Positions 44,399 through 55,306 of a stretch of DNA of 64,000 nt are shown piece after piece. A model generated the notes under the pieces. It was not told the DNA's origin and did not search any database. It worked only from the letters and a program-made list of their open reading frames with translations. Position 1 is the first letter of the stretch; every line of letters starts with the position of its first letter. The translations under genes were made by a program, and so were the position numbers. The stretch is taken from contig NZ_CP015849.1 of NCBI RefSeq assembly GCF_001654495.1, positions 2,308,501-2,372,500 of the forward strand, written 5' to 3'. This stretch comes from Streptomyces sp. SAT1. GTDB taxonomy: Bacteria > Actinomycetota > Actinomycetes > Streptomycetales > Streptomycetaceae.

Positions 44399-45430
44399 TC
44401 ATCGGCGCGGCTGGGCGTCCAGCACCTGCTGCAGCGCCTCGAACTCCTCGACGCACTTCCCGGAGCCGAGCGCCACGCTGTCCAGCGGGTCCTCGGCGAT
44501 GTGGATCGGCATGCCGGTCTCCCGGCGCAGCCGCTCGTCCAGGCCGCGCAGCAGGGCGCCGCCGCCGGTCAGCACGATGCCCCGGTCCATGATGTCGCCG
44601 GACAGCTCCGGCGGGCACTTGTCCAGGGTCGTCTTGACCGCGTCGACGATCGCGTTGACCGGTTCCTCGATCGCCTTGCGCACCTCGGCGGCCGAGATGA
44701 CGACGGTCTTGGGCAGGCCGGAGACCAGGTCCCGGCCGCGGATCTCGGTGTGCTCGTCGGCGTCGAGTTCGTACGCGGAGCCGATCGTGATCTTGATCTG
44801 CTCGGCCGTGCGCTCGCCCAGCAGAAGGCTGTACTCCTTCTTGACGTACTGGATGATCGCGTTGTCCAGTTCGTCGCCGGCGACGCGGATGGACTGGGCG
44901 GTGACGATGCCGCCGAGCGAGATGACCGCGACCTCCGTGGTGCCGCCGCCGATGTCCACCACCATGTTGCCCGTGGCCTCGTGGACCGGCAGGCCGGAGC
45001 CGATGGCCGCGGCCATGGGCTCCTCGATGATGTGCACCTGGCGGGCGCCGGCCTGGGAGGAGGCCTCGATGACGGCGCGCCGCTCGACGCCGGTGATGCC
45101 GGAGGGCACGCAGACCACGACCCGCGGACGAGCCAGATAGCGCCGCTTGTGGATCTTCAGGATGAAGTAGCGGAGCATCCGCTCGGTGATCTCGAAGTCC
45201 GCGATGACGCCGTCCTTGAGCGGGCGCACGGCGACGATGTTGCCGGGCGTGCGCCCGATCATCTTCTTCGCCTCGGCGCCGACGGCGAGGATGCCACCGG
45301 TGTTCGTGTTGATCGCGACGACGGACGGCTCGTTGAGTACGATCCCGCGACCCCTGACGTACACCAGCGTGTTGGCGGTCCCGAGGTCGACAGCCATGTC
45401 ACGGCCGATGAACGACATTGAGTTCCCCAT
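44399..45430 (-). CDS. mreB: Actin-like protein MreB
   Basis: A 343-residue actin homologue with phosphate-binding loops '[11 protein letters not shown]' and '[11 protein letters not shown]', the adenosine motif '[10 protein letters not shown]' and the Streptomyces start [21 protein letters not shown] 45430 gives the known length; ATG 45418 has the better GGGGA ribosome site. In Streptomyces MreB acts mainly at sporulation septa and in spore-wall thickening. A hairpin separates it from mreC. Confidence 0.97.
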   Translation of the reverse strand: MGNSMSFIGRDMAVDLGTANTLVYVRGRGIVLNEPSVVAINTNTGGILAVGAEAKKMIGRTPGNIVAVRPLKDGVIADFEITERMLRYFILKIHKRRYLARPRVVVCVPSGITGVERRAVIEASSQAGARQVHIIEEPMAAAIGSGLPVHEATGNMVVDIGGGTTEVAVISLGGIVTAQSIRVAGDELDNAIIQYVKKEYSLLLGERTAEQIKITIGSAYELDADEHTEIRGRDLVSGLPKTVVISAAEVRKAIEEPVNAIVDAVKTTLDKCPPELSGDIMDRGIVLTGGGALLRGLDERLRRETGMPIHIAEDPLDSVALGSGKCVEEFEALQQVLDAQPRR

Positions 45431-45640
45431 CAGGATTCGTCTGGCCTTCCCTGGGAGCTTTTGAGGGCATTTCAGGTACGGCGAGGTGGGTGCTGTGACG
45501 TGAAGGCTTCCATCGTAAACGCGCCTGCACGAACACCGCGCGAGGGTCTTCGCCATTGTCAGCAGATGGCGTACCGCCTCGCTTGTGGAGACGGTCCATC
45601 GGGGGCACGCGTTCCCCCGATCGCCTTCGGGTATGCCGAT

Positions 45641-45666
45641 GGGCGGCCGCATGTCCACGGCCGCCC
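45641..45666 (-). terminator. Terminator after ndk
   Basis: A 9-bp perfect stem GGGCGGCCG/CGGCCGCCC in the 288-bp gap between ndk and mreB. The mreB promoters must lie between it and 45430. Confidence 0.7.
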
Positions 45667-45718
45667 AGGTCAGGCGGGCTGATGAACTGACGATACGTCA
45701 GGAAGCGGCGCCGACGGC

Positions 45719-46132
45719 TCAGCCACGACCGGGAAAGAAGATCTTCACCTCGCGCTCGGCGGACTCCTCGGAGTCGGAGGCGTGGATCAGGTTCTCCCGC
45801 ACGATCACACCGTAGTCCCCGCGGATGGAACCGGGCGCGGCGGCGATCGGGTCGGTCGGACCGGCCAGGGCGCGTACCCCCTCGATGACCCGCTCGCCCT
45901 CGACGATCATCGCGACCACCGGGCCCGAGGCCATGAACACCATCAGCGGCTCGTAGAAGGGCTTGCCCTTGTGCTCGCCGTAGTGCTGCTCCAGCGTGTC
46001 CTGGTCCAGGGTGCGCAGCTCCAGCGCGGTGATCTGCCAGCCGGCCTTGCGCTCGATACGGCTGATGATCTCGCCGGTCAGGCCGCGACGGACCGCGTCG
46101 GGCTTGAGGAGGACGAGGGTGCGCTGGGTCAC
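45719..46132 (-). CDS. ndk: Nucleoside diphosphate kinase
   Basis: A 137-residue Ndk that transfers phosphate between nucleoside tri- and diphosphates. It has the start 'TLVLLKPDAVRRGL' and the active-site His in 'ENLIHASDS' near residue 117. The GTG at 46132 has AAGGAG 6 bases upstream. It lies downstream of folC and the DUF4233 gene on the same strand. Confidence 0.98.
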   Translation of the reverse strand: MTQRTLVLLKPDAVRRGLTGEIISRIERKAGWQITALELRTLDQDTLEQHYGEHKGKPFYEPLMVFMASGPVVAMIVEGERVIEGVRALAGPTDPIAAAPGSIRGDYGVIVRENLIHASDSEESAEREVKIFFPGRG

Positions 46133-46187
46133 GGTGGACTCCTTCTGCTGTACAGATGTGCGGTGGCACGACCCTACAAGGTCGCGG

Positions 46188-46568
46188 TCACACAGCGTCA
46201 GCCGAGGCGGCGGCCGCGGAAGCCGCCTCCGCCTCGGCGGCCCGCGCCGCGAATCTCGCCTTCGCCTCGTCGATCTTCCGCCCGAAGTGCACCGACGCCC
46301 ACCACAGCCCCGCGAACACCGCGCCCAGGAAGTACATCACCGGCACCACGACGCCGGACGCGACCAGCGCGATCTGGAGGGCCCAGCCGAGGGCCACCCC
46401 GCCGGGCCGGCCCAGCATCCCGCACAGCAGCACGCACAGCACCATCGCGATGCCGCTGACCGTCCACACCGTCCCCATGGACAGGTCCGGGTCCTTCATC
46501 GCGACCAGCGCGGCGAAACCGATGACGAAGAACTCGCCGATCAGGGTCGAGGAACACAGCGTACGCAC
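46188..46568 (-). CDS. DUF4233 membrane protein
   Basis: A 126-residue protein with four predicted membrane segments ('LIGEFFVIGFAALVAM', 'TVSGIAMVLCVLLCGML', 'GWALQIALVASGVVVPVMYF', 'GAVFAGLWWASVHFG') and an Ala/Glu helical tail. It matches the DUF4233 family conserved between folC and ndk in actinobacteria. The GTG start lies 5 bases after the folC stop with GGGAGGGG inside the folC end, so it is co-translated. Function unknown. Confidence 0.88.
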   Translation of the reverse strand: MRTLCSSTLIGEFFVIGFAALVAMKDPDLSMGTVWTVSGIAMVLCVLLCGMLGRPGGVALGWALQIALVASGVVVPVMYFLGAVFAGLWWASVHFGRKIDEAKARFAARAAEAEAASAAAASADAV

Positions 46569-46573
46569 GAGAG

Positions 46574-48088
46574 TCAGCCCCTCCCGAGGAGCAGTCGGGC
46601 CTCACCCACGGTGATGACGGAACCGGTGACCAGCACACCGCCGCCGGCGAACTCGCCCTCCTCCTCGGCGAGCGTGATCGCGGCCTCCAGCGCGTCCGGC
46701 AGCCGCGGCTCCACCTGGACCCGCTCCTCGCCGAACACCTCCACCGCGATCGCCGCCAGCTCGTCGGCGTCCATCGCGCGGTGGCTGGAGTTCCGCGTGA
46801 CCACGACCTCAGCGAAGATCGGCTCGAACGCCTCCAGCAGCCCGCGCACGTTCTTGTCGCCGCTGGCGCCGACCACCCCGATCAGCCGGCTGAAGTCGAA
46901 CGCCTCCTGCACCGCCTCCGCCGTGACCTGCGCGCCCGCCGGATTGTGCGCGGCGTCCAGCACCACGGTCGGCGAGCGCCGCACGACCTCCATCCGGCCC
47001 GGCGAGCTGACCGCGGCGAACGCCTTGCGGACGGTCTCCGGGTCCAGCGACTCGGCGCGCTGCGAACCCACCCCGAAGAACGCCTCCACGGCGGCGAGCG
47101 CCACGGCCGCGTTGTGCGCCTGGTGCGCGCCGTGCAGCGGCAGGTACACCTCCGGGTACTCGCCGCCCAGGCCGCGCAGCGTCAGCAGCTGCCCGCCCAC
47201 GGCGGGCTGGCGCGCCACGACACCGAACTCCAGGCCCTCGCGGGCCACCGTGGCATCGACCTCCACGGCCTTCTTCAGCAGCACCTGCGCCGCGTCCACC
47301 GGCTGCTGGGCCATGATCACCGTGGCGCCCTGCTTGATGATCCCGGCCTTCTCCCCGGCGATCTCCCCGGTGGTCGAGCCGAGCCGGTCGGTGTGGTCCA
47401 GGCCGATCGGGGTGACGACGGCGACATCCGCGTCGATGACGTTCGTGGCGTCCCAGGTGCCGCCCATGCCCACCTCGACCACGGCCACGTCCACCGGCGC
47501 GTCGGCGAAGGCCGCGTACGCCATGCCGGTCAGCACCTCGAAGAACGACAGCCGGTACTCCTGCGCGGCGTCGACCATCTCCACGTACGGCTTGATGTCC
47601 TGGTACGTCTCGACGAACCGCTCCGCGGAGACCGGCGCGCCGTCCAGGCTGATCCGCTCGGTCACCGACTGCACGTGCGGCGAGGTGTAGCGGCCGGTGC
47701 GCAGTTCGAACGCGCCGAGCAGCGCCTCGATCATGCGGGCGGTGGAGGTCTTGCCGTTGGTCCCGGTGATGTGGATCGAGGGGTACGACCGCTGCGACTC
47801 GCCCAGGACGTCCATCAGCGCGGCGATCCTGCTGACCGAGGGCTCCAGCTTGGTCTCGCCCCAGCGGGTCGCCAGCTCGGCCTCGACCTCCCGCAGCGCC
47901 TTGTCGACCTCGGGGTCCTCGGGACGGCCGGGCACGTCGGCCTGCGGCGGGCCGCCCTGCGTGCGCAGGGTGCGGCTGCCGGCCTCGATCACCGCGAGAT
48001 CGGGGTCACGGGTGGTCTCGGCCTCGATGATCTCGTCGAAGGAGTCGAGAGGGTCGGGCCGGTCGTTCTCGTGCGGGAGGTCGCTCAC
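46574..48088 (-). CDS. folC: Bifunctional dihydrofolate/folylpolyglutamate synthase
   Basis: A 504-residue Mur-ligase-like enzyme that adds glutamates to folates, and dihydropteroate to glutamate in the bifunctional form. It has the P-loop 'ITGTNGKTSTARMI' near residue 110, 'VGMGGTWDATNVI', 'PIGLDHTDRLG' and the C-terminal 'VLDAAHNPAGA'. An extra N-terminal 65 residues of acidic sequence precede the usual start, a feature common in Streptomyces. First gene of the folC, DUF4233, ndk group. Confidence 0.96.
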   Translation of the reverse strand: MSDLPHENDRPDPLDSFDEIIEAETTRDPDLAVIEAGSRTLRTQGGPPQADVPGRPEDPEVDKALREVEAELATRWGETKLEPSVSRIAALMDVLGESQRSYPSIHITGTNGKTSTARMIEALLGAFELRTGRYTSPHVQSVTERISLDGAPVSAERFVETYQDIKPYVEMVDAAQEYRLSFFEVLTGMAYAAFADAPVDVAVVEVGMGGTWDATNVIDADVAVVTPIGLDHTDRLGSTTGEIAGEKAGIIKQGATVIMAQQPVDAAQVLLKKAVEVDATVAREGLEFGVVARQPAVGGQLLTLRGLGGEYPEVYLPLHGAHQAHNAAVALAAVEAFFGVGSQRAESLDPETVRKAFAAVSSPGRMEVVRRSPTVVLDAAHNPAGAQVTAEAVQEAFDFSRLIGVVGASGDKNVRGLLEAFEPIFAEVVVTRNSSHRAMDADELAAIAVEVFGEERVQVEPRLPDALEAAITLAEEEGEFAGGGVLVTGSVITVGEARLLLGRG

Positions 48089-48432
48089 GGGTTCAGTCTA
48101 CGGAGCGGCGGGACGAGGCGCGGCGCCGGTTCGGCGTGGGAGTGCGCGAGGCCGGGGCCGACCGGGCGCGGACGGCGGCCACGCGCTCAAGGCACGGGAG
48201 CGGGGCCGGGCGTGGACCCGGCGGCGGACGCGGTACAGACCCGGCGCGGACGCGAGGCCGGGGGCGGGGCGGCTACGTTCAAGGCGTGGGTTCGGGGTCG
48301 CGCTCCCCCGGCGCCGGTGCGTGCGCGGGGAGGGACGACTGCGGTCATGGGCGGTCGTGCGGGCTCCCGCTCGCGGACACCCGCGTCCCGGACCGCCCCG
48401 TCCCGTCACGTCCCGTCACGTCCCGTCACGAA
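48089..48432. other. Gene-free spacer between valS and folC with 10-bp repeats
   Basis: No gene is seen. Three exact tandem copies of TCCCGTCACG occupy 48401-48430, directly before the valS terminator. The folC promoter must lie in the remainder, but I could not identify it. Confidence 0.5.
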
Positions 48433-48477
48433 CGCCCGAAGGCCCCGGGGTCTCAGGGACTCCGGGGCCTTCGGGCG
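48433..48477 (-). terminator. valS terminator
   Basis: A perfect 16-bp stem CGCCCGAAGGCCCCGG and complement with an inner GTC/GAC pairing, 10 bases beyond the valS stop. Outer CGTCCCGT/ACGGGACG can extend it. Confidence 0.92.
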
Positions 48478-48486
48478 TACGGGACG

Positions 48487-51111
48487 TCACGCCTGCGGCA
48501 GCCGCTCCAGCTGGGCGGTGATGCGGGCGATGTCCTCCTCGGCCTTGGCGAGCCGGGCGCGGATGCCGTCGATCACCTTTTCGGGTGCCTTCGACAGGAA
48601 CGCCTCGTTGCCGAGCTTGCCGTTCGCCTGGGCCTTCTCCTTCTCGGCGGCGGCCAGGTCCTTGGCGAGCCGCTTGCGCTCGGCGGCGACGTCGATGGTG
48701 CCCGACAGGTCGAGGGCGACCTCGGCCCCGGCGACCGGCAGGGTGGCCGTGGCGGTGAACGCCTCGCCCTCCGGCTGGAGCCGCAGCAACTGGCGGACGG
48801 CGGCCTCGTGCGCGGCGAGCGCCGTGCCGTCCAGGGTCAGCCGGGCCGGGACCCGCTGGCCCGGCTGGAGGCCCTGGTCGGCGCGGAAGCGGCGGACCTC
48901 GGTGATGACCGTCTGGAGCGTCTCGATCTCCCGCTCGGCGTCCGCGTCCCGGAAGCCGCTGTCGGCCGGCCAGGCGGCGATGACGACCGACTCGCCGCCG
49001 GTGAGGGTCGTCCACAGCGTCTCGGTGACGAAGGGGACGACCGGGTGCAGCAGCCGCAGCGTGACGTCCAGGACCTCGCCCAGGACCCGCTTGGAGACCT
49101 CGGCGGCCTCGCCGCCCGCCTGGAAGGTGGTCTTGGACAGCTCGACGTACCAGTCGAAGACCTCGTCCCAGGCGAAGTGGAACAGCGCGTCGGACAGCTT
49201 GGCGAACTGGAAGTCGTCGTAGTACGCGTCGACTTCGGCGACGACCGAGTTGAGCCGGGACAGGATCCAGCGGTCGGTCGCCGACATCGCCGACGGCTCC
49301 GGCAGCGGGCCCTCCACCGTCGCGCCGTTCATCAGCGCGAAGCGGGTGGCGTTCCAGATCTTGTTGGCGAAGTTGCGCGAGCCCTGGACCCAGTCCTCGC
49401 CGATCGGGACGTCGACGCCCGGGTTGGCGCCGCGCGCCAGGGTGAAGCGGAGCGCGTCGGAGCCGTACTTGTCCATCCAGTCCAGCGGGTTGACCGCGTT
49501 GCCGAAGGACTTCGACATCTTCTTGCCGAACTGGTCGCGGACCATGCCGTGCAGGGCGATGGTGTGGAACGGCGGGGTGCCGTCCATCGCGTACAGGCCG
49601 AACATCATCATCCGGGCGACCCAGAAGAAGAGGATGTCGTAGCCGGTGACCAGGACGGAGTTCGGGTAGAACTTCGCGAGCGACTCGGTCCGCTCGGGCC
49701 AGCCGAGCGTGGAGAACGGCCACAGGCCGGAGGAGAACCAGGTGTCCAGGACGTCGGTCTCCTGGTGCCAGCCCTCGCCGGACGGCGGCTCCTCGCCGGG
49801 GCCGACGCAGACGGTCTCGCCGTCCGGGCCGTACCAGACCGGGATGCGGTGGCCCCACCACAACTGCCGCGAGATGCACCAGTCGTGGAGGTTGTCGACC
49901 CAGTCGAAGTACCGCTTCTCCATCTCCTGCGGATGGATGGTGACCTTGCCCTCGCGGACCGCGTCACCGGCCGCCTCGGCCAGCGGGCCGACCTTGACCC
50001 ACCACTGCATGGACAGGCGCGGCTCGACCGTGGTCTTGCAGCGCGAGCAGTGCCCGACGGAGTGGACGTAGGGGCGCTTCTCGGCGACGATCCGGCCCTC
50101 GGCGCGCAGCGCGCCGACGATGGCGGAGCGGGCCTCCAGACGGTCCAGGCCCTGGAAGGGCCCGGGGGCGGTGATGACGGCGTGCTCGTCCATGACGGTG
50201 ATGGACGGCAGGTCGTGGCGGCGGCCGATCTCGAAGTCGTTCGGGTCGTGGGCCGGGGTGACCTTGACGGCGCCCGTGCCGAACTCGGGGTCGACGTGCT
50301 CGTCGGCGACGACCGGGATGGAGCGGTCGGTCAGCGGCAGCCTGATCAGCTTGCCGACCAGGTGCTTGTACCGCTCGTCGTCGGGGTGGACGGCGACGGC
50401 GGTGTCACCGAGCATCGTCTCGGCACGGGTGGTGGCGACGACGATGGTGTCGTCTCCCTCGCCGTACGTCATCGAGACCAGCTCGCCGTCGTCGTCCTGG
50501 TACTCGACCTCGATGTCGGAGATCGCGGTCAGACAGCGCGGGCACCAGTTGATGATGCGCTCGGCGCGGTAGATCAGCTCGTCGTCGTAGAGCCGCTTGA
50601 AGATGGTCTGGACGGCCTGGGAGAGGCCCTCGTCCATGGTGAAGCGCTCACGGGACCAGGCGACGCCGTCGCCCAGGCGGCGCATCTGGCCGGAGATCTG
50701 GCCGCCGCTCTCGCCCTTCCACTGCCAGACGCGCTCGACGAACGCCTCGCGGCCCAGGTCGTGGCGGGACTTGCCCTCCTTGGCCAGCTCGCGCTCGACC
50801 ACGTTCTGCGTGGCGATGCCGGCGTGGTCCATGCCGGGCTGCCACAGCGTCTCGTGGCCCTGCATGCGCTTGCGGCGGGTGAGGGCGTCGATGAGCGTGT
50901 GCTCGAAGGCGTGGCCCAGGTGGAGGCTGCCCGTGACGTTCGGCGGCGGGATGACGACGGTGAAGGGCGGCTTGTCGCTCTTCTCGTCCGCCTCGAAGTA
51001 ACCCCGCTCCACCCAGCGCTCGTACAGCGGCCCCTCTACATCGGCCGGCGCGTACTGGGTCGGCAGTTCGGTGTCGGGCGCTGGTGGCTGCTGCTGAGCG
51101 TTCTCGGTCAC
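48487..51111 (-). CDS. valS: Valyl-tRNA synthetase
   Basis: An 874-residue class I synthetase. The HIGH motif is '[12 protein letters not shown]' at about residues 58-69 and KMSKS is 'KKMSKSFGN' near 532. The editing (CP1) domain has '[17 protein letters not shown]'. A C-terminal coiled-coil tRNA arm is present ('[17 protein letters not shown]'). It charges tRNA-Val and edits Thr. The gap to the divergent gene is only 136 bp, and I see no T-box leader. Confidence 0.98.
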   Translation of the reverse strand: MTENAQQQPPAPDTELPTQYAPADVEGPLYERWVERGYFEADEKSDKPPFTVVIPPPNVTGSLHLGHAFEHTLIDALTRRKRMQGHETLWQPGMDHAGIATQNVVERELAKEGKSRHDLGREAFVERVWQWKGESGGQISGQMRRLGDGVAWSRERFTMDEGLSQAVQTIFKRLYDDELIYRAERIINWCPRCLTAISDIEVEYQDDDGELVSMTYGEGDDTIVVATTRAETMLGDTAVAVHPDDERYKHLVGKLIRLPLTDRSIPVVADEHVDPEFGTGAVKVTPAHDPNDFEIGRRHDLPSITVMDEHAVITAPGPFQGLDRLEARSAIVGALRAEGRIVAEKRPYVHSVGHCSRCKTTVEPRLSMQWWVKVGPLAEAAGDAVREGKVTIHPQEMEKRYFDWVDNLHDWCISRQLWWGHRIPVWYGPDGETVCVGPGEEPPSGEGWHQETDVLDTWFSSGLWPFSTLGWPERTESLAKFYPNSVLVTGYDILFFWVARMMMFGLYAMDGTPPFHTIALHGMVRDQFGKKMSKSFGNAVNPLDWMDKYGSDALRFTLARGANPGVDVPIGEDWVQGSRNFANKIWNATRFALMNGATVEGPLPEPSAMSATDRWILSRLNSVVAEVDAYYDDFQFAKLSDALFHFAWDEVFDWYVELSKTTFQAGGEAAEVSKRVLGEVLDVTLRLLHPVVPFVTETLWTTLTGGESVVIAAWPADSGFRDADAEREIETLQTVITEVRRFRADQGLQPGQRVPARLTLDGTALAAHEAAVRQLLRLQPEGEAFTATATLPVAGAEVALDLSGTIDVAAERKRLAKDLAAAEKEKAQANGKLGNEAFLSKAPEKVIDGIRARLAKAEEDIARITAQLERLPQA

Positions 51112-51247
51112 GCGCCCAGTTTAGAGGCGTCACGGCCGTGTCCCGAACCGCATTTGTTCTGTAACGGTGCGCACCCCGGTGGCCTGGGCCGCGTCCGGCT
51201 GGGCCAGGATGTCAGGTACGCATAAGCATCTGGAGGGGAACCCAGGA

Positions 51248-52246
51248 ATGAGTCACAACCAGCCGGGCCCGTACGGCGGGCAGCCCCAGCAGCCCGGACC
51301 GTACGGACAGCCGGGCCCCTACGGCCAGCAGCCGCCGCAGGCGCCGCCCGCGCAGCCCGGCTACGGCTACCCCCAGCAGACACCGCCGCAGCAGCCCCAG
51401 CCGGGTTACGGCTACCCGCAGCAGGCCCCGCAGCCCCAGCCGGGCTACGGCTACCCGCAGCAGCCCCAGCAGCCCGGCCCGTACGGCCAGCAGCAGCCGC
51501 AGTACGGCCAGCAGCCCCCTTACGGCGGGATGCCTCAGCCCCCGGCCACCGGTGGCGGCGGAGGCGGCAAGAAGACGGCGGCGATCATCGGGGCGGTCGC
51601 GGTCGTGGCGGCGATCGCGGTGGGCGCGTACTTCCTGATCGGCGGGAGCGGCGGCAGCGGCTCGGTGGCCGACGACGGCCCGCACAAGCTGGTGACGCCG
51701 GCGACGGTGCTCGGGAACTACGCCAAGTCCGACGGCGAGAGCGGCACCATGACGAAGGACGACATGAAGGACGCCGAGAAGTGGGGTGTGCACAACCCCA
51801 AGGACATCGGCGCCAGCTACCAGTCCGGCGACAAGAGCGCGCCGCTGGCCATGAAGCAGCTCCAGTTCAACGGCGTCTACGGCACCATCGACGACCCCGC
51901 GAAGACGGTGGACGCGATGTTCGCCCACATGAAGTCGGAGTCCGGCAAGAAGGACGGCGACGACGCGGACACCACCCTGGTCGGCGAGCCGAAGGCGTAC
52001 TCGCCCGCCGGGCTCGACGGCGCGGTCCTCAAGTGCCAGCAGGCGAAGATAGACAACTCCTCCGAGAAGGACACCGGTGCGCCGAAGATCCTGAACATGA
52101 CGGTCTGCGTCTGGGGCGACCACAGCACGCTCGGCTTCGTCATCCCGATGGACATGGCCGACATCCTGTCGGGCAAGGCCACCGAGCCGTCGGCCGCCGC
52201 CGAGACCACCGCGAAGCTCCGCAAGGAGGTCCGGGTCAAGATCTGA
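51248..52246 (+). CDS. Pro/Gln/Tyr-rich single-span membrane protein
   Basis: A 332-residue protein. The first 105 residues are low-complexity with repeated 'GYGYPQQ' and 'QPGPYGQ' units, followed by a Gly run and Lys-Lys. One transmembrane segment lies at about 110-132 ('AAIIGAVAVVAAIAVGAYFL'). The extracytoplasmic domain of 200 residues has two cysteines ('KCQQAK', 'TVCVWGD') and no known motif. The ATG at 51248 follows GGAGGGGA. Many Streptomyces membrane proteins share this layout. It is divergent from valS; function unknown. Confidence 0.82.
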   Translation: MSHNQPGPYGGQPQQPGPYGQPGPYGQQPPQAPPAQPGYGYPQQTPPQQPQPGYGYPQQAPQPQPGYGYPQQPQQPGPYGQQQPQYGQQPPYGGMPQPPATGGGGGGKKTAAIIGAVAVVAAIAVGAYFLIGGSGGSGSVADDGPHKLVTPATVLGNYAKSDGESGTMTKDDMKDAEKWGVHNPKDIGASYQSGDKSAPLAMKQLQFNGVYGTIDDPAKTVDAMFAHMKSESGKKDGDDADTTLVGEPKAYSPAGLDGAVLKCQQAKIDNSSEKDTGAPKILNMTVCVWGDHSTLGFVIPMDMADILSGKATEPSAAAETTAKLRKEVRVKI

Positions 52247-52265
52247 CCCGCGCTCGCGCGTTCGG

Positions 52266-52315
52266 CGCATACGGAAGGGGCCCCGGTCCAGTGACCGGGG
52301 CCCCTTCCGTATGCG
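52266..52315. terminator. 23-bp-stem bidirectional terminator
   Basis: An uninterrupted 23-bp stem from CGCATACGG (52266) to its complement ending at 52315, with a 4-base loop CAGT. It lies between the convergent 51248 gene and clpX and can serve both. Confidence 0.93.
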
Positions 52316-52329
52316 GTGGCGAAGGGCGG

Positions 52330-53616
52330 CTACGCCGTCTTCTGCTCCCCCGGTCCCCGGCCGCGGGCGTCGCGGGGGATCAGGGTGGGGTTGACGTTGG
52401 AGAGGACCACGTCGGCGGTGATGACGACGCGGGCGACGTCCTTGCGGGACGGGACCTCGTACATCACGCCCTGGAGGACCTCCTCCATGATGGCGCGCAG
52501 GCCGCGCGCGCCGGTCTGGCGGAGGATGGCCTGGTCGGCGATGGCCTCCAGCGCCTCGCGCTCGAAGTCGAGCTCCACACCGTCGAGTTCGAAGAGCCGC
52601 TGGTACTGCTTCACCAGCGCGTTGCGCGGCTCGACGAGGATCTTCAGCAGGGCTTCGCGGTCGAGGTTGTGGACCGAGGTGATGACGGGGAGGCGCCCGA
52701 TGAACTCGGGGATCATGCCGAACTTGACCAGGTCCTCGGGCATGACGTCCTCGAACTGGTCCTTGGCCTCCAGCTCCCGCTTGGAGCGGATCGTGGCGCC
52801 GAAGCCGATGCCCTTGGCACCCGCGCGGCCCTCGATGATCTTCTCCAGGCCGGCGAAGGCACCGCCCACGATGAACAGCACGTTCGTCGTGTCGATCTGG
52901 ATGAACTCCTGGTGCGGGTGCTTGCGGCCGCCCTGCGGCGGGACCGACGCCGTGGTGCCCTCCAGGATCTTCAGCAGGGCCTGCTGCACGCCCTCGCCGG
53001 AGACGTCCCGGGTGATCGACGGGTTCTCGCTCTTCCGGGCGACCTTGTCGATCTCGTCGATGTAGATGATCCCGGTCTCGGCCTTCTTGACGTCGTAGTC
53101 GGCGGCCTGGATCAGCTTCAGGAGGATGTTCTCGACGTCCTCGCCCACATACCCCGCCTCGGTCAGCGCCGTGGCGTCCGCGATGGCGAACGGGACGTTG
53201 AGCATGCGGGCCAGGGTCTGGGCCAGGAGGGTCTTGCCGGACCCGGTGGGGCCGAGCAGGAGGATGTTGGACTTGGCCAGCTCGATGGCGTCCTCGCGGC
53301 CCTGGCCGCCGCCGTTCTCCCCGGCCTGGACCCGCTTGTAGTGGTTGTACACCGCGACGGAGAGGGCCTTCTTGGCCGCCTCCTGGCCGACCACATAGCC
53401 GTCGAGGAACTCGTAGATCTCGCGGGGCTTGGGCAGTTCCTCCCAGCGCACCTCGCTCGTCTCGGCGAGCTCTTCCTCGATGATCTCGTTGCAGAGATCG
53501 ATGCACTCGTCGCAGATGTACACACCGGGCCCTGCGATGAGCTTCTTGACCTGCTTCTGGCTCTTACCGCAGAACGAGCACTTGAGCAGATCGCCGCCGT
53601 CACCGATGCGTGCCAC
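52330..53616 (-). CDS. clpX: ATP-dependent Clp protease ATP-binding subunit ClpX
   Basis: A 428-residue AAA+ unfoldase. The N-terminal zinc-binding domain has Cys13, Cys16, Cys35 and Cys38. Walker A is 'GPTGSGKT' near residue 124, Walker B is 'IIYIDEID' and the ClpP-docking loop region contains 'EFIGRLPVI'. The GTG at 53616 gives the familiar [18 protein letters not shown] start and has GAAGGGGAAG upstream. It feeds substrates to the two ClpP subunits encoded just upstream. Confidence 0.98.
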   Translation of the reverse strand: MARIGDGGDLLKCSFCGKSQKQVKKLIAGPGVYICDECIDLCNEIIEEELAETSEVRWEELPKPREIYEFLDGYVVGQEAAKKALSVAVYNHYKRVQAGENGGGQGREDAIELAKSNILLLGPTGSGKTLLAQTLARMLNVPFAIADATALTEAGYVGEDVENILLKLIQAADYDVKKAETGIIYIDEIDKVARKSENPSITRDVSGEGVQQALLKILEGTTASVPPQGGRKHPHQEFIQIDTTNVLFIVGGAFAGLEKIIEGRAGAKGIGFGATIRSKRELEAKDQFEDVMPEDLVKFGMIPEFIGRLPVITSVHNLDREALLKILVEPRNALVKQYQRLFELDGVELDFEREALEAIADQAILRQTGARGLRAIMEEVLQGVMYEVPSRKDVARVVITADVVLSNVNPTLIPRDARGRGPGEQKTA

Positions 53617-53725
53617 GGTGTGCTTCCCCTTCGCCTGGGGGCCGCCTGGACGCGCTCGTCCAGCGACTCCTGGTGCTGCCTTATGTCGACGGTACCTTGC
53701 CGGGCCCCCCGTCCGGGCCCCCCTT

Positions 53726-53754
53726 GGCACGGTTCACTTCGACGTGACCGTGCC
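53726..53754 (-). terminator. Hairpin between clpP (second copy) and clpX
   Basis: Stem GGCACGG...TCAC pairs with GTGA...CCGTGCC with one bulge and a 6-base loop, 30 bases past the clpP stop. Suggests clpX is transcribed separately or at a lower level. Confidence 0.65.
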
Positions 53755-53783
53755 GGAGGGCGGCGAGGGGTACGGCTTCCGCG

Positions 53784-54482
53784 TCAGCGGACGGCTTCGT
53801 TGTTCAGCTTCCGGGTGGAGATGATCTGGTCGATCAGCCCGTACGACAGGGCCTCCTCGGCCGTGAGGATCTTGTCGCGCTCGATGTCCTCGCGGATCTT
53901 CTCGATCGGCGTGGTGGAGTGCTTGGCCAGCATCTCCTCCAGCTGCGCACGCATCCGGAGGATCTCGTTGGCGGCGATCTCCAGGTCGGAGACCTGGCCG
54001 CGGCCGGTCTCGCTGTAGGGCTGGTGGATCAGCACGCGGGCGTTCGGCAGGGCCATGCGCTTGCCCGGGGTGCCGGCGGCCAGCAGGACCGCGGCGGCGG
54101 AGGCCGCCTGGCCCATGCAGACCGTCTGGATGTCGGGCTTGACGAACTGCATCGTGTCGTAGATGGCCGTCAGCGCGGTGAAGGAACCGCCGGGGCTGTT
54201 GATGTAGATCGAGATGTCCCGGTCGGGGTCCATCGACTCCAGGCACAGCAGCTGCGCCATGACGTCGTTGGCGGAGGCGTCGTCGATCTGGACGCCGAGG
54301 AAGATCACGCGCTCCTCGAAGAGCTTCGCGTACGGGTCGTACTCGCGGACGCCCTGCGAGGTGCGCTCGACGAAGCGCGGGATGACGTAGCGGGACTCGG
54401 CCCTGGGGCCGGTGTACTCGGCGCTGGGGGCACCTCCCACGCCCTTCGGGCTGTGGATGCCGCTGCCGGGGAAAACGTTCAC
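53784..54482 (-). CDS. clpP: ClpP protease subunit (ClpP2-type)
   Basis: A 232-residue serine protease subunit with a longer N-terminus than the neighbour. The catalytic serine is in '[15 protein letters not shown]', the histidine in '[10 protein letters not shown]' and the aspartate in '[12 protein letters not shown]'. The ring-contact motif '[20 protein letters not shown]' is present. Actinobacterial ClpP1 and ClpP2 form a mixed tetradecamer. It follows the other clpP after 56 bases in one operon. Confidence 0.95.
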   Translation of the reverse strand: MNVFPGSGIHSPKGVGGAPSAEYTGPRAESRYVIPRFVERTSQGVREYDPYAKLFEERVIFLGVQIDDASANDVMAQLLCLESMDPDRDISIYINSPGGSFTALTAIYDTMQFVKPDIQTVCMGQAASAAAVLLAAGTPGKRMALPNARVLIHQPYSETGRGQVSDLEIAANEILRMRAQLEEMLAKHSTTPIEKIREDIERDKILTAEEALSYGLIDQIISTRKLNNEAVR

Positions 54483-54538
54483 GGTGTCTCCTGGAAAGGG
54501 GCTGGACGGTCGGCTGGGGGCTGGCTGGGCTGCTCGGC

Positions 54539-55156
54539 TCAGGCCCCGGTGCCACCGCCGCCCGGCATGCCGGCGGCGTGCGTGATGACGTCGTCGATGA
54601 GGCCGTACTCCTTGGCCTCGTGGGCGTCGAACCAGCGGTCGCGGTCGGAGTCGCGGGTGATCTGCTCGACCGTCTGCCCGGTGTGGTGCGAGGTCAGCTC
54701 GGCCATGCGCTTCTTGGTGTGCAGCAGCCGCTCGGCGTGGATCTTGATGTCCGAGGCCGAACCGGCCAGGCCGGCGGAGGGCTGGTGGATCAGGATCTCC
54801 GCGTTCGGCAGGGCGAAGCGCTTGCCAGGCGTGCCGGCGCTGAGCAGGAACTGGCCCATGGAGGCCGCCAGGCCCATGGCGATGGTCACCACGTCGTTCT
54901 TGATGTACTGCATGGTGTCGTAGATCGCCATGCCGGCCGTGATCGAACCGCCGGGGCTGTTGATGTAGAGGAAGATGTCCTTGTCCGGGTCCGCGGCAAG
55001 GAGCAGCAGCTGTGCGGTGATCTTGTTGGCGATGTCGTCGTCCACCGGCTGGCCGAGGAAGATGATCCGCTCGCCGAGCAGCCGGTTGTAGACCTGGTCG
55101 CCGAGGCCACCACCGATGGAGGGCTCGCCGGCGGCGGAGGGCATCAGATTCGTCAC
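54539..55156 (-). CDS. clpP: ClpP protease subunit (ClpP1-type)
   Basis: A 205-residue subunit starting at GTG 55156 ('(M)[16 protein letters not shown]', the known Streptomyces ClpP1 start). The catalytic serine is in '[16 protein letters not shown]', the histidine in '[11 protein letters not shown]' and the aspartate in '[12 protein letters not shown]'. The open frame continues upstream without a ribosome site. First gene of the clpP1-clpP2 operon; a ClgR-like site lies about 150 bp upstream. Confidence 0.96.
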   Translation of the reverse strand: MTNLMPSAAGEPSIGGGLGDQVYNRLLGERIIFLGQPVDDDIANKITAQLLLLAADPDKDIFLYINSPGGSITAGMAIYDTMQYIKNDVVTIAMGLAASMGQFLLSAGTPGKRFALPNAEILIHQPSAGLAGSASDIKIHAERLLHTKKRMAELTSHHTGQTVEQITRDSDRDRWFDAHEAKEYGLIDDVITHAAGMPGGGGTGA

Positions 55157-55306
55157 GTATCCACCTGCTCGTCTTACGACGGCGCCGGGCCGTCTCACGT
55201 GTACTGCCGGGGCGTGGGCCGTCCGGCCGGTTCCGGGGACTCCCCTGCCCTCGTATTCATGGACCCTAACGCGCGGGCCCCTTCGGGGAATCCCGCGAAG
55301 GGGAGT

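Noticed and set aside
48136..51225. A 1029-codon plus-strand frame opposite valS
   Set aside because: valS is unambiguous; the frame is an antisense shadow.
51112..51247. Possible T-box leader before valS
   Set aside because: Only 136 bp are available and I see no specifier loop or antiterminator sequence.
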